64,000 nucleotides of DNA, from contig JAEYXH010000012.1 in NCBI GenBank assembly GCA_023428545.1, positions 1-64,000 of the forward strand. The letters run 5' to 3'. Of the stretch, positions 10,115 to 19,870 are shown one piece after another. Origin of the DNA: Bacteroidota bacterium (GTDB taxonomy: Bacteria; Bacteroidota; Bacteroidia; Bacteroidales; Prolixibacteraceae). The notes below the pieces were generated by a model that was given only the letters and a program-made list of their open reading frames with translations, had not been told where the DNA came from and made no database searches. Numbering within the stretch: the stretch's first letter is position 1; every line of letters starts with the position of its first letter. Position numbers and translations under genes: made by a program.

Positions 10115-11704
10115 ATGGCTGAATATAAAAAAATTAAGAGTGCCCTGATTTCAGTTTTTCATAAGGAGAACCTGGAGCCGGTAATACATGCACTACATGA
10201 ACTGGGAGTAACCCTCTTCAGTACAGGTGGCACCCAATCATTCATTGAATCACTTCAGGTACCTGTTATGCCAGTTGAAAAACTGACCGGGTATCCATCG
10301 ATATTGGGAGGTCGTGTTAAGACATTGCATCCTGGTGTATTTGGTGGAATCCTGGGAAGGCGTGATCTGCCTGATGATATGGAAACCCTTGAAAAGTACA
10401 GTATCCCTGAAATCGATTTGGTGATTGTGGATCTTTATCCTTTTAAACAGACTGTTGCTTCAGGGGCTTCAGAACAAGACATCATCGAAAAGATCGACAT
10501 TGGGGGAATATCCCTGATACGAGCCGCAGCCAAAAACTTCAGGGATGTGCTGATTGTTCCTTCAAGAGATGAATATCTTCCTTTACTCGGGATATTGAGG
10601 GAGCACAAAGGTCAAACGAGCCTTGAGGAAAGAAAACTTTTTGCCTCCAGGGCTTTTGCTGTCTCATCACATTACGATTCTGCCATTTTTACATGGTTCT
10701 CCCAGGGTGACCACGACAAGGCCCGAATAAGTCTTAACGATGGTAAGGTATTGCGTTACGGCGAAAACCCGCACCAGGAAGCTGTCTTCTATCACCATAA
10801 CAACACGGATTCAACTGTTACGCTGGTTGGATCCCAGGTGCTGCAAGGCAAGGAGCTGTCATATAACAACCTGCTCGATGCAGATGCTGCCTGGAAATCG
10901 GTCAGCGATGCATATCATGCTGTTACACACCTCGAGACGAAAGAGGCTGTTGCAGTTGTGAAGCATTTAAATCCATGCGGATTGGCTGTGGCTTCTACCC
11001 AAATGGAAGCACTTGAGCTTGCCTGGGCAGGTGATCCGGTTTCCGCTTTTGGTGGTATTATCTGCTTCTCGGGAAATGTCGATGCCGAAATTGCCGCATG
11101 GTTTGATAAAAGATTTGTGGAAATAATAATCGCTCCCGGTTTTACCGAAGGTGCGCTCGAAGTTTTGGGAAAGAAAAAAAATCTTCGATTATTGGTTACA
11201 CCCCTAAGACCCCAAACAACAAAGGAAAAAATTATCCGTTCAGTTAGCGGCGGCTTGTTGATTCAGGATGAAGATGACGGTATGGACACTGAATTCAGAA
11301 ATGTTACCAGCATCGAATTCGACCAAAATAAAATGAATCTTGCGCGGTTCGGTGTAATGGCCTGTAAACATTTAAAAAGCAATGCCATTGCACTGGTTAC
11401 CGAAAACGCAAATGGTTCTTTCTGGCTGACCGGTGCCGGGATGGGTCAGCCTAACAGGCTCGATAGCCTTAGGCAGTTGACAATGCCACGGTTTAACCTG
11501 AAGGAAGGAATTAATATTGAAGACACGGTTCTGATTTCTGATGCATTTTTCCCGTTCCGTGACAGTATCGAAGCTGCAAACGAATTCGGGGTGAAGTATA
11601 TAGTGGAGCCGGGTGGAAGTATTCGTGACCAGGAAGTGATTGACGCCTGTAACGAATATGGTATAGGAATGGTTTTTACAGGACGCAGGCATTTTCGCCA
11701 TTAA
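10115..11704 (+). CDS. purH: Bifunctional AICAR formyltransferase / IMP cyclohydrolase
   Basis: PurH performs the last two steps of IMP synthesis. The N-terminal MGS-like cyclohydrolase domain (about 1-195) shows LFSTGGT, GGRVKTLHP and IVDLYPF. The C-terminal AICAR transformylase domain shows LRYGENPHQ, the catalytic K283-H284 in VVKHLNPCG, and GDPVSAFGG. The length of 529 residues is normal. purD, another purine gene, is at 30-31 kb and is not linked. purH is followed after 30 bp by mreB, an arrangement common in Bacteroidota, so cotranscription with the rod-shape genes is likely. Confidence 0.97.
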   Translation: MAEYKKIKSALISVFHKENLEPVIHALHELGVTLFSTGGTQSFIESLQVPVMPVEKLTGYPSILGGRVKTLHPGVFGGILGRRDLPDDMETLEKYSIPEIDLVIVDLYPFKQTVASGASEQDIIEKIDIGGISLIRAAAKNFRDVLIVPSRDEYLPLLGILREHKGQTSLEERKLFASRAFAVSSHYDSAIFTWFSQGDHDKARISLNDGKVLRYGENPHQEAVFYHHNNTDSTVTLVGSQVLQGKELSYNNLLDADAAWKSVSDAYHAVTHLETKEAVAVVKHLNPCGLAVASTQMEALELAWAGDPVSAFGGIICFSGNVDAEIAAWFDKRFVEIIIAPGFTEGALEVLGKKKNLRLLVTPLRPQTTKEKIIRSVSGGLLIQDEDDGMDTEFRNVTSIEFDQNKMNLARFGVMACKHLKSNAIALVTENANGSFWLTGAGMGQPNRLDSLRQLTMPRFNLKEGINIEDTVLISDAFFPFRDSIEAANEFGVKYIVEPGGSIRDQEVIDACNEYGIGMVFTGRRHFRH

Positions 11705-11734
11705 AAGTATTTTGAATTTAATCAATGTTATAAC

Positions 11735-12757
11735 ATGGGATTGTTTTCATTTTTCACACAGGAAATCGCAATAGATTTAGGTACAGCGAATACCATCATT
11801 ATACACAATGATAAAATTGTCGTGGATGAGCCTTCCATAGTTGCCATCGACCTCAAAACCGAAAAGCTGGTGGCTATTGGTGAAAAGGCAAGGCAGATGC
11901 AGGGGAAAACCCATGCAAACCTGAAGACCATCAGGCCTCTCAGAGATGGGGTGATTGCCGACTTTAATGCTGCCGAGCAGATGATCAGGGGGATGATCAA
12001 GATGATCAACCCAAAGAACAGGTTATTCTCGCCATCCCTTAAACTGGTTATTTGTATTCCTTCAGGAAGTACTGAGGTAGAAATACGTGCGGTGCGTGAT
12101 TCATCTGAACATGCCGGTGGTCGGGAAGTTTATATGATATATGAGCCATTGGCCGCCGCAATTGGTATCGGACTCGATGTCGAAGCCCCTGAGGGTAATA
12201 TGGTCGTTGATATTGGTGGTGGAACAACCGAAATCGCCGTAATCTCTTTGGGCGGTATTGTTACAAATAAATCGATTCGTATTGCGGGTGATGACCTGAC
12301 CGCCGATATCATGGAATATATGCGTCATCAGCATAACATCAAAATCGGTGAAAGAACGGCCGAAGAGATCAAAATTCAGGTGGGGTCAGCCTTGCCAACC
12401 CTTGACAATCCCCCGAAGGATTTTGTGGTACAGGGTCCCAACCAAATGACTTCTCTCCCGATTGAGGTACCTGTTTCTTATAAGGAAATTGCCCATTGTC
12501 TTGAGAAATCCCTTTCCAAGATTGACATGGCAATATTGAGTGCCCTCGAGCAAACACCACCCGAATTGTATGCCGATATTGTCAAGAATGGAATCTGGCT
12601 TGCAGGAGGGGGCGCGTTGCTTCGTGGCTTGGATAAAAGGTTAAGTGACAAACTGGGAATTCCCTTTCATATTGCCGAAGATCCGCTAAGGGCAGTAGTC
12701 AGGGGAACAGGAATCGCACTGAAGAATGTCGATAAGTTTTCATTCCTGATCAGGTAG
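11735..12757 (+). CDS. mreB: Rod shape-determining protein MreB
   Basis: This actin-fold protein (340 residues) has the phosphate-1 motif IDLGTANT, the phosphate-2 motif VDIGGGTTEIAV and the adenosine motif LAGGGALLRGL. It polymerises under the inner membrane and positions the elongasome. It is the first of five genes (mreB-mreC-mreD-mrdA-rodA) that are overlapping or separated by at most 19 bp, so the organism is expected to be rod-shaped or at least to use the Rod complex. Confidence 0.97.
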   Translation: MGLFSFFTQEIAIDLGTANTIIIHNDKIVVDEPSIVAIDLKTEKLVAIGEKARQMQGKTHANLKTIRPLRDGVIADFNAAEQMIRGMIKMINPKNRLFSPSLKLVICIPSGSTEVEIRAVRDSSEHAGGREVYMIYEPLAAAIGIGLDVEAPEGNMVVDIGGGTTEIAVISLGGIVTNKSIRIAGDDLTADIMEYMRHQHNIKIGERTAEEIKIQVGSALPTLDNPPKDFVVQGPNQMTSLPIEVPVSYKEIAHCLEKSLSKIDMAILSALEQTPPELYADIVKNGIWLAGGGALLRGLDKRLSDKLGIPFHIAEDPLRAVVRGTGIALKNVDKFSFLIR

Positions 12758-12776
12758 TGTCAGGTAAATTCTTGCT

Positions 12777-13622
12777 ATGTGGAGTTTGTTCAGGTATTTT
12801 TACCGGCATCATGTTGTTATCCTGTTTTTGTTCCTGGAGATTGTCGGATTCATTCTGATCTTCAGTTACAACAGCTTTCAGCGAGCTGGTTTTATCAACT
12901 CCTCAGCCCATATAACCGGCAATATTTATGATCGCTACAGCGCGATAACCGATTATTTTAATTTGTCAGTAGTTAATCGTCAGCTTGCAGAAGAAAATGC
13001 ACGTTTAAGAGAATCGTTACTGGCGCAAATCAGAAGCGATGACAGTACCTCGACCATTACCTACATAAAACCAGACAGTACAGGAAACTATCAATTTATT
13101 CCTGCACGTGTCATTAATAATTCGGTAAACAGGCAGCATAATTTCATTACCCTTAATAAAGGGGCCAGGCATGGCATCAGGCCTGATATGGGGGTGCTTA
13201 CTCCCCAGGGTATCGCAGGCGTTGTATCACATGTTTCGGATTCATATTCGGTTGTCATCTCCATGCTAAATCTTCGTTGGAACGTTTCAGCGAAATTAAA
13301 ACGGAACAACTATTTTGGTTCTCTCACATGGGATGGAAAGGATTACAGGTATGCACTGCTGAATGAAATCCCCTTTCATGTTGATTTATTGGAAGGCGAT
13401 ACCATTGTGACCAGCGGTTTTTCGTCCATTTTCCCTGAGGGTATGCCTTTGGGAATCATCGAATCCTTTAAGAAGGAAGGTGGGGATAATTTTTATCAAA
13501 TTCGTGTTCAACTATCGGTCGACTTTAAGGCGGTGACTTATGTTGAGGTTATAGATAATCGAAAAAGGCCAGAATTGGATGCACTTGAAAAACTAAGCAA
13601 TAATGGCAAGGATCTGGATTAA
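12777..13622 (+). CDS. mreC: Rod shape-determining protein MreC
   Basis: The protein has one N-terminal membrane helix (about 12-32), a coiled-coil segment (about 60-85, RQLAEENARLRESLLAQ) and the periplasmic beta-barrel MreC domain with the G-V-SHVSDSYSVVISMLN region and the GDTIVTSGFSSIFPEGMPLG motif. It links MreB to PBP2 and RodA. Its 3' end overlaps mreD by 20 bp, which supports translational coupling. Confidence 0.94.
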   Translation: MWSLFRYFYRHHVVILFLFLEIVGFILIFSYNSFQRAGFINSSAHITGNIYDRYSAITDYFNLSVVNRQLAEENARLRESLLAQIRSDDSTSTITYIKPDSTGNYQFIPARVINNSVNRQHNFITLNKGARHGIRPDMGVLTPQGIAGVVSHVSDSYSVVISMLNLRWNVSAKLKRNNYFGSLTWDGKDYRYALLNEIPFHVDLLEGDTIVTSGFSSIFPEGMPLGIIESFKKEGGDNFYQIRVQLSVDFKAVTYVEVIDNRKRPELDALEKLSNNGKDLD

Positions 13623-14106
13623 ATATTTGCTGTTATATCTTTTTGTTGTACTGGTCCAGGTTCTGATCCTGAATCAGTTACAGGTAAGCGGATACCTGAA
13701 TCCATATTTCTATATGCTTTTCATTCTTCTGCTGCCTGTTTCGACACCCCGTTATCTGGTACTTTTCTTAGCTTTTTTTACTGGATTCACCATTGATTTT
13801 TTCACGGATACTCCTGGATTACATGCTGCCGCAACCACGCTTTTGGGATACCTGAGAACTCCTGTCTTGTATCTGGTATCGGGCCGGGGATCTGATATAG
13901 CCGAATACCCCTCACTGAAGAATAATGGTTTGAGGTGGTTTCTCGTTTATTCGGTTTTGCTTGTGTTGGTCCATCACTTTTTTTTATTTTATATGGAAGT
14001 ATTTTCATTTACCGGATTCTTCAGGACACTAATCCGCGCGATATTTAGTACGATATTATCCGTTTTTGTTATAGTTTTAAGCCAGTTTTTGATTTTTAGA
14101 GATTAG
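13603..14106 (+). CDS. mreD: Rod shape-determining protein MreD
   Basis: This 167-residue, almost wholly hydrophobic protein has about five membrane segments and the family hallmark of an acidic residue in the FTIDFFTDTPGLHA region. Identity rests on topology and on its position between mreC (20-bp overlap) and mrdA. Primary sequence in this family is poorly conserved. Confidence 0.88.
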   Translation: MARIWIKYLLLYLFVVLVQVLILNQLQVSGYLNPYFYMLFILLLPVSTPRYLVLFLAFFTGFTIDFFTDTPGLHAAATTLLGYLRTPVLYLVSGRGSDIAEYPSLKNNGLRWFLVYSVLLVLVHHFFLFYMEVFSFTGFFRTLIRAIFSTILSVFVIVLSQFLIFRD

Positions 14107-14116
14107 GGCCTTCAGT

Positions 14117-15967
14117 GTGGACATCAATTCAAACAGGAAATACCTGATAAAATCGATATTTGTGGCTGTCAGCATCGTTTTGCTGATCAGGTTATTTTAT
14201 TTACAAGTCATTGACAACACCTATAAAGAATTTGCCACCAGCAATGTCCTCCGAAAAGTTATCCAATATCCTGCAAGAGGTTTAATATATGACCGTAATG
14301 GTGAACTGCTTGTTTACAACAAGGCAGCTTATGACCTTCTTGTAACGCCAAGGGAAGTTAAGCCATTTGACACCCTAAAATTCTGTTCGCTTCTCGACAT
14401 TACCATTGAGGAATTTCGACTTAAACTCAAAGAAGCAAGAGCTTATTCTCCCTATAAGCCCTCTGTTCTTGTGAAACAGATATCTCCTGAGAAGTATGCT
14501 GTACTTCAAGAGTTGCTTTATAAAGTACAAGGATTTTATATTCAATCAAGAACCCTGAGGGAATACCCGCGCCCCATGGCTGCCCATTTACTTGGTTATG
14601 TCGGTGAAGTTAACAGGGCAATGATTGAATCGAATCCTTATTATGAATCAGGTGACTATATTGGAATCAGCGGGATTGAAAAGTCTTACGAGAATGAACT
14701 CCGTGGGAAGAAAGGTGTGAAATACTATATGGTCGACGTCCATAACCGAATTCAGGGAAGTTACCTGGAAGGTGAAGCCGATACTACCGCTCTTATTGGA
14801 AAAAACCTTATATCTTCCCTGGATGCAGACCTTCAGGAGTATGCTGAACTGCTGCTCAAGAATAAGCGTGGCAGTGTGGTTGCCATAGAACCTGCCACTG
14901 GTGAAATTCTGGTTTTAGCCAATTCACCTGCTTATGATCCCAACCTTTTGGTAGGCCGCGAACGGGGGAATAATTATTCGTTTTTATCTGTTGATCCTGT
15001 TAAACCTTTATATAATAGAGCTTTGATGGCACAATATCCACCAGGATCAACCTTTAAAATGGCCAATGCACTGGTTGCTCTGCAGGAAGGGGCAATTACA
15101 TCATCTACTTCCTATTATTGTGCCCATGGATATCACAGTGGAAATTTCACGATAGGGTGCCATCATGATATGTCATTCACCCTTGAACCTTCGATTGCCA
15201 AATCATGCAATGCTTATTACGTATATGTTTTTCGCGCAATTCTGGAAAACAAGAAATATAAAGACATCAGGGAAGGGTATGAAGCATGGCGAAGATATAT
15301 GCTTAATTTCGGTTTTGGCCGAACGTTAAATACTGATTTGGCCAATGAGTTGAAAGGACTTGTACCAACATCTGATTATTATGAAAGGTTCGTTTATAGG
15401 GGATCAAGGTGGCGGGCCTTACCCATCGTATCCCTTTCAATAGGACAGGGAGAGCTTGGTATTACCCCGTTACAGCTCGCAAATTATACTGCCATGATTG
15501 CAAACCGTGGGCATTATTATATTCCACATGTTGTAAAGGAGGTAGAGGGGCAGGAGATTGATCAAAGGTTCAGGGAGCCTGTTGCCTCTGGGATCGATCG
15601 CCACCATTTTGACCCGGTAGTTGAAGGCATGGCACAGGTGATGCAACCCGGGGGTACTGGGGCAATGTCAATGATTCCAGGGCTGGAGGTCTGTGGAAAG
15701 ACCGGTACAGCGCAAAATCCCCATGGTCTTGATCATTCTGTTTTTATGGCGTTTGCGCCCAAGGATCGGCCTAAAATCGCTATTTCAGTTTATGTGGAGA
15801 ACGGAATCTGGGGTTCAACGTATGCGGCCCCGATTGCCAGTCTGATAATCGAAAAATATTTGAATGATACCATTGCAACCAGCAGGGTGTGGCTTGAAAG
15901 CAATATGCTCAAAGCAAACCTGATGGATCCGAACCGCGTAATTATTTCCGATGGCACAGAGGAATAA
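14117..15967 (+). CDS. mrdA: Penicillin-binding protein 2 (elongasome transpeptidase)
   Basis: PBP2 cross-links peptidoglycan during elongation. It has an N-terminal membrane anchor (about 12-30), a pedestal/dimerisation domain with RGLIYDRNGELL, and a transpeptidase domain with SxxK at S311-K314 (PPGSTFK), SxN at S363-C-N365 and KTG at K528-G530 (KTGTAQNPHG). The start is a GTG at 14117; no nearer ATG preserves the anchor. The 3' end overlaps rodA by 17 bp. The length of 616 residues is normal. Confidence 0.96.
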   Translation: MDINSNRKYLIKSIFVAVSIVLLIRLFYLQVIDNTYKEFATSNVLRKVIQYPARGLIYDRNGELLVYNKAAYDLLVTPREVKPFDTLKFCSLLDITIEEFRLKLKEARAYSPYKPSVLVKQISPEKYAVLQELLYKVQGFYIQSRTLREYPRPMAAHLLGYVGEVNRAMIESNPYYESGDYIGISGIEKSYENELRGKKGVKYYMVDVHNRIQGSYLEGEADTTALIGKNLISSLDADLQEYAELLLKNKRGSVVAIEPATGEILVLANSPAYDPNLLVGRERGNNYSFLSVDPVKPLYNRALMAQYPPGSTFKMANALVALQEGAITSSTSYYCAHGYHSGNFTIGCHHDMSFTLEPSIAKSCNAYYVYVFRAILENKKYKDIREGYEAWRRYMLNFGFGRTLNTDLANELKGLVPTSDYYERFVYRGSRWRALPIVSLSIGQGELGITPLQLANYTAMIANRGHYYIPHVVKEVEGQEIDQRFREPVASGIDRHHFDPVVEGMAQVMQPGGTGAMSMIPGLEVCGKTGTAQNPHGLDHSVFMAFAPKDRPKIAISVYVENGIWGSTYAAPIASLIIEKYLNDTIATSRVWLESNMLKANLMDPNRVIISDGTEE

Positions 15968-17378
15968 ACTTTGGGCAAATATCGACTGGGTAACAGTTTT
16001 ACTGGCCTTTGGACTGATGATCCTGGGTTGGATAAACATTTATGCTGCTGTATACAATGAGGAACACAGTAGCATCTTTGATGTAACCCAGCGATACGGA
16101 AAGCAGCTGATCTGGATTGGTGCCGCTGTTCTTTTGGGTATGGTAATCCTCATAACTGACAGTAATTTCTATCTCTTTTTTTCCTGGCCGATTTATGGAT
16201 TGGTAATATTTTCCTTAATCCTGGTCCTGGTAGCGGGTGTCGAAATCAACGGTTCGAAATCGTGGTTTATTATTGGTGGCGATTTGAGGCTTCAGCCTTC
16301 CGAATTTGCAAAGTTTGCCACAGCATTGGCTCTTGCAAAATTAATGAGCAGCTACAATTTTAAGATGCAGAAGGCGCCTTCGGTGTTTCTGATCGCTGCA
16401 ATAATAGGGTTACCTCCTGCACTGATCATGCTTCAGCCTGATACAGGTTCTGCCATCGTGTTTGTGGTATTCTTTCTTGTGCTATACCGTGAGGGTATGT
16501 CAGGTGTCATCCTGTTTTTCGGGTTTCTGACCATTCTGCTTTTTCTCCTTTCCCTTCTGACCGAGAATTTCGTTTTATTAATCCTCCTGTTTGTGGGAAG
16601 TATCATAGCCTTTTATATTTTAAATCCCCGATTCAAAGTCGCTTTGTCAGGTTTGGGATTAGGAATCGGACTTACCCTGTTGTTGCAGGGGGTAAACCTC
16701 ATTGCGGGAAACACAATAGATTTTGAGTGGATCATACTGTCAGGCACAGTAATCAGTATGATTGTTTTTATCATTTATAGCCTTAAGGTTAGGATGAAGC
16801 GTGCATTTGTGATCATTGGCATATTTTTCGGGGCTGTGTTGTTTACCTACTCTGTCGATTTCGTTTTTGAAAATATTTTGCAAGCCCATCAACAGGCAAG
16901 AATAAATGAGTTGCTTGGATTACAGAGCGATCCCCTTGGAGCAGGTTATAATGTTAATCAGAGTAAGATTGCGATTGGATCTGGCGGTTTTGCCGGCAAG
17001 GGGTTTCTTAATGGCACACAGACCAAGTTTAATTTTGTGCCTGAGCAGAGTACTGATTTTATTTTCTGTACAGTCGGTGAGGAGTGGGGCTTCATAGGAA
17101 GCCTCGTGGTTATTGGCCTTTTCCTGGCTCTTCTTGTCAGGGTTATTAATCTTGCCGAACGCCAAAGATCGCTATTTAGCAGGGTATATGGCTATTCGGT
17201 TGCCTCTATCCTATTCTTCCACATAGCAGTCAATATTGGGATGACAATCGGTCTTATGCCGGTTATCGGAATTCCCTTGCCATTCTTCAGTTATGGCGGG
17301 TCTTCGCTGTGGGCTTTTACAGTGCTTTTATTTGTCTTCCTGCGACTGGATGCCAGCCGTCTCGACCGCCTGGTTTGA
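15951..17378 (+). CDS. rodA: Peptidoglycan glycosyltransferase RodA (SEDS family)
   Basis: RodA is the SEDS glycan polymerase that works with PBP2. Family signatures include GSKSWFIIGGDLRLQPSEFAK, LQPDTGSAIVF, the late FVPEQSTDFIF loop with the catalytic aspartate region, and GIPLPFFSYGGSS near the C-terminus. At 475 residues it is about 100 longer than E. coli RodA. The extra sequence lies in the middle (about 185-310) and adds hydrophobic segments, as is usual in this phylum. No clear terminator follows in the 106 bp before the convergent serS. Confidence 0.95.
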   Translation: MAQRNKLWANIDWVTVLLAFGLMILGWINIYAAVYNEEHSSIFDVTQRYGKQLIWIGAAVLLGMVILITDSNFYLFFSWPIYGLVIFSLILVLVAGVEINGSKSWFIIGGDLRLQPSEFAKFATALALAKLMSSYNFKMQKAPSVFLIAAIIGLPPALIMLQPDTGSAIVFVVFFLVLYREGMSGVILFFGFLTILLFLLSLLTENFVLLILLFVGSIIAFYILNPRFKVALSGLGLGIGLTLLLQGVNLIAGNTIDFEWIILSGTVISMIVFIIYSLKVRMKRAFVIIGIFFGAVLFTYSVDFVFENILQAHQQARINELLGLQSDPLGAGYNVNQSKIAIGSGGFAGKGFLNGTQTKFNFVPEQSTDFIFCTVGEEWGFIGSLVVIGLFLALLVRVINLAERQRSLFSRVYGYSVASILFFHIAVNIGMTIGLMPVIGIPLPFFSYGGSSLWAFTVLLFVFLRLDASRLDRLV

Positions 17379-17484
17379 TAATCCATGAAATTCGTAGCTT
17401 CTCCTATAAAGGATCGAATCAGTCTTCCTGAAGGATTCTCCGGTATAAGACATTATAAAATGCTATCGAAAGTTACCGTATAAC

Positions 17485-18759
17485 TTACGAAATTCTGTCA
17501 AATCCGGTCCATTTGATAAGAGCATCAGGTATCAGGATTCCATCTGGAGTCTGGTTGTTTTCAAGCAATGCAGCCACAATTCTGGGCAAGGCGAGCGCAC
17601 TGCCGTTCAAGGTATGGGCCAGCTGTGGTTTTTTGCTGTTTTTATCACGGAATCTTAGCTTTAATCGGTTGGCCTGGAAAGACTCAAAGTTGGAGACAGA
17701 GCTAACTTCAAGCCATTTCTGTTGCGCTGCAGACCAAACTTCAAAGTCATAGGTCATGGCCGATGTGAATCCCATGTCGCCACCGCAAAGTTTCACGATT
17801 CGATAGGGAAGTTCCAGCTTTTGCACAAGACTTTCAACGTAGCTCACCATTTCTTCCAGTATATCGTATGATTTGTCGGGATGAGCAATCTGAACGATTT
17901 CCACTTTATCGAACTGGTGCAGACGGTTCAAACCACGAACATCTTTTCCGTAGGATCCGGCTTCGCGGCGAAAACAGGCACTGTAAGCTGTGTTTTTTAC
18001 AGGCAATTCCTCTTCGTCGAGTATAACATCCCGATAGATATTGGTGACAGGCACTTCAGCGGTAGGAATCAGATATAGGTTGTCGATTGAAGCATGATAC
18101 ATCTGGCCTTCCTTGTCTGGGAGCTGGCCTGTCCCAAACCCGGAAGCCTCATTAACCATAAGGGGTGGCTGGATTTCCTCATATCCATTTTCCCTTGCCT
18201 CGTTGAGGAAAAAGTTGATTAAGGCACGCTGTAGACGGGCTCCTTTTCCGCGATAGACTGGGAAGCCGGCTCCGGTTAATTTAACGCCAAGTTCAAAATC
18301 AATCAGGTTGTACTTTGAGGCAAGTTCCCAGTGTGGAAGAGCACCTTCGAATAACGAAGGGATTGATCCACCACTTCTGATCACCAGATTATCATCGGCA
18401 CTTTTACCTTTGGGAACCGATATATGGGGAACATTTGGCAGCTGTACCAGAAGAGCTTGCACCTGATCGTCTATCTCATTGAATACCTTGTCGAGTTCCC
18501 GTATGTTTTCCTTCAATTCGGCAGTGCGACTTTTAGCCTGATTTGCCTCTTCAAAACGGCCGTCTTTGAAAAGGATACCTATCTCCTTTGAAAGATTGTT
18601 CATTTCAGCTTTGGCATTGTCGGCCTGAGTCTGGGTGAGATTTCTCTTTTCCCTAAGATCGATAATCGATTTTACGATAAGGGAGGCATCGAAATTCCTT
18701 TTTGACAGTTTTTCAATTACCTCTTCCGGGAAGTCGTTAAGATATTTAATGGTAAGCAT
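17485..18759 (-). CDS. serS: Seryl-tRNA synthetase
   Basis: This class II aminoacyl-tRNA synthetase has the N-terminal coiled-coil arm that grips the long variable loop of tRNA-Ser (about 25-105, rich in E/K heptads), followed by the catalytic core. Motif 2 is around AYSACFRREAGSYGKDVRGL and motif 3 around LAHTLNGSALALPR. I chose the ATG at 18759 (MLTIKYL) over an upstream extension, because TACTTTTG at 18782-18789 looks like the promoter and would fall inside the longer reading. Confidence 0.96.
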   Translation of the reverse strand: MLTIKYLNDFPEEVIEKLSKRNFDASLIVKSIIDLREKRNLTQTQADNAKAEMNNLSKEIGILFKDGRFEEANQAKSRTAELKENIRELDKVFNEIDDQVQALLVQLPNVPHISVPKGKSADDNLVIRSGGSIPSLFEGALPHWELASKYNLIDFELGVKLTGAGFPVYRGKGARLQRALINFFLNEARENGYEEIQPPLMVNEASGFGTGQLPDKEGQMYHASIDNLYLIPTAEVPVTNIYRDVILDEEELPVKNTAYSACFRREAGSYGKDVRGLNRLHQFDKVEIVQIAHPDKSYDILEEMVSYVESLVQKLELPYRIVKLCGGDMGFTSAMTYDFEVWSAAQQKWLEVSSVSNFESFQANRLKLRFRDKNSKKPQLAHTLNGSALALPRIVAALLENNQTPDGILIPDALIKWTGFDRIS

Positions 18760-18781
18760 AGTTTCCTGATAAATTTCAGTG

Positions 18782-18789
18782 CAAAAGTA
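18782..18789 (-). promoter_or_regulatory. Bacteroidota -7 element for serS
   Basis: On the minus strand this reads TACTTTTG, a match to TAnnTTTG, 22 bp upstream of the chosen serS start. It lies immediately downstream of the rplU-rpmA terminator hairpin, so its -33 region falls within that hairpin and is not canonical. Confidence 0.45.
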
Positions 18790-18796
18790 GTAAAAC

Positions 18797-18830
18797 AACA
18801 AACTCCTGCCGGTTATGGCAGGAGTTTGTT
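18797..18830 (-). terminator. Rho-independent terminator of rplU-rpmA
   Basis: A perfect 14-bp stem (AACAAACTCCTGCC with its complement) encloses a 6-nt loop. In the minus direction it is followed by the T-rich TTTTACTACTTTT. It lies 36 bp after the rpmA stop codon. Confidence 0.9.
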
Positions 18831-18865
18831 ATGTAAGAATTGTAATTTTCTTAAAAAGTACTGGA

Positions 18866-19144
18866 TTAGTTGATTGATGCATCAACGGCAACAATGGGTT
18901 CTACGGAAACGTATGACCTGTTATCGCGTTTTTTGCTGAATACAACTGTTCCATTGGTCAGGGCAAACAGGGTGTGGTCCTTGCCAATTCCCACGTTTTC
19001 GCCCGGATGATGTTTTGTGCCTCTCTGACGAACAAGGATATTGCCCGCTTTAGCAAACTGACCGCCAAATATTTTCACGCCAAGTCGTTTGCTTTCCGAT
19101 TCGCGTCCGTTTTTCGAACTACCTACACCTTTCTTATGAGCCAT
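18866..19144 (-). CDS. rpmA: 50S ribosomal protein L27
   Basis: The N-terminus [16 protein letters not shown] and the motif [23 protein letters not shown] are diagnostic of bL27. At 92 residues it carries a slightly longer C-terminal tail than E. coli (85). It follows rplU by 15 bp in the usual L21-L27 operon. There is no N-terminal pre-sequence of the kind cleaved in Firmicutes. Confidence 0.98.
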   Translation of the reverse strand: MAHKKGVGSSKNGRESESKRLGVKIFGGQFAKAGNILVRQRGTKHHPGENVGIGKDHTLFALTNGTVVFSKKRDNRSYVSVEPIVAVDASIN

Positions 19145-19159
19145 GGTCTTTTAATTTAA

Positions 19160-19471
19160 TTATCCAACAATTTCTTCAATGAGCACCTGAGTAAAAGACT
19201 GACGGTGTCCATTCATTTTCTGGTAACTTTTCCTTCTCTTCTTTTTGAAAACCAGGACTTTGTCACCTTTGGTGTGTTCCAGGACTTTTGCAGTAACCTT
19301 TGCACCTTCTACGACCGGGGTTCCTACCGAAACACTGCCTTCATTGTCAACCAATAAAACCCTGTCAAATTCGACGGAGGTTCCTTCTTCTGCCGGGAGA
19401 CGGTGTACAAAAACTTTTTTGTCTTTTTCGACTTTGAACTGCTGTCCAGCAATTTCAACGATTGCGTACAT
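19160..19471 (-). CDS. rplU: 50S ribosomal protein L21
   Basis: At 103 residues, this is the standard bL21 length and fold. It begins [18 protein letters not shown] and contains the rRNA-binding segment [17 protein letters not shown]. It is the first gene of rplU-rpmA and has a canonical Bacteroidota promoter about 90 bp upstream. Confidence 0.98.
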   Translation of the reverse strand: MYAIVEIAGQQFKVEKDKKVFVHRLPAEEGTSVEFDRVLLVDNEGSVSVGTPVVEGAKVTAKVLEHTKGDKVLVFKKKRRKSYQKMNGHRQSFTQVLIEEIVG

Positions 19472-19560
19472 TTTCTTTCAATTATTAATTATGTCCGCCA
19501 GGCGGAAAAAATCCTCTCGTTTTTCACTTATCTGCCTGGTCAAATCAATTTTTGGGACTG

Positions 19561-19591
19561 CAAAAGTAGTTATTTTTGGATGATTACCAAA
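19561..19591 (-). promoter_or_regulatory. Bacteroidota housekeeping promoter for rplU-rpmA
   Basis: Read on the minus strand, TTTG (19591-19588) is followed after exactly 19 bp by TACTTTTG (19568-19561). This matches the Bacteroidota consensus TTTG-N19-TAnnTTTG in both elements and spacing, the best promoter match I found in the window. It leaves a leader of about 80 nt before rplU. Confidence 0.75.
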
Positions 19592-19870
19592 TGATTGCCA
19601 GTTATTTTTGCTGATGCGATAAAAGTTTAACGGTATCGGGATCATAGCAATCAAAAAAACTGAAATTACTGGCAGTTTTGCAAATGCTGGATAAAAAACA
19701 GATATTTGACAGCTGCTATCTTGCATGATGTGTCCGTATTTGTCGAAAAAAGAAATGAAAAATATATTCAACCCTGATTTTTCGATTAATTTTATGCCGA
19801 ATTTACCATCAATCAAGCAAGAAGTAGGGTGCATCAAAGCATTGGACTTATTTTATATGCAAAGCATATC

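Noticed and set aside
11372..11725. Minus-strand frame across the end of purH
   Set aside because: It is the shadow of the purH coding sequence, with no family resemblance. The same applies to the many other overlapping frames within strong genes.
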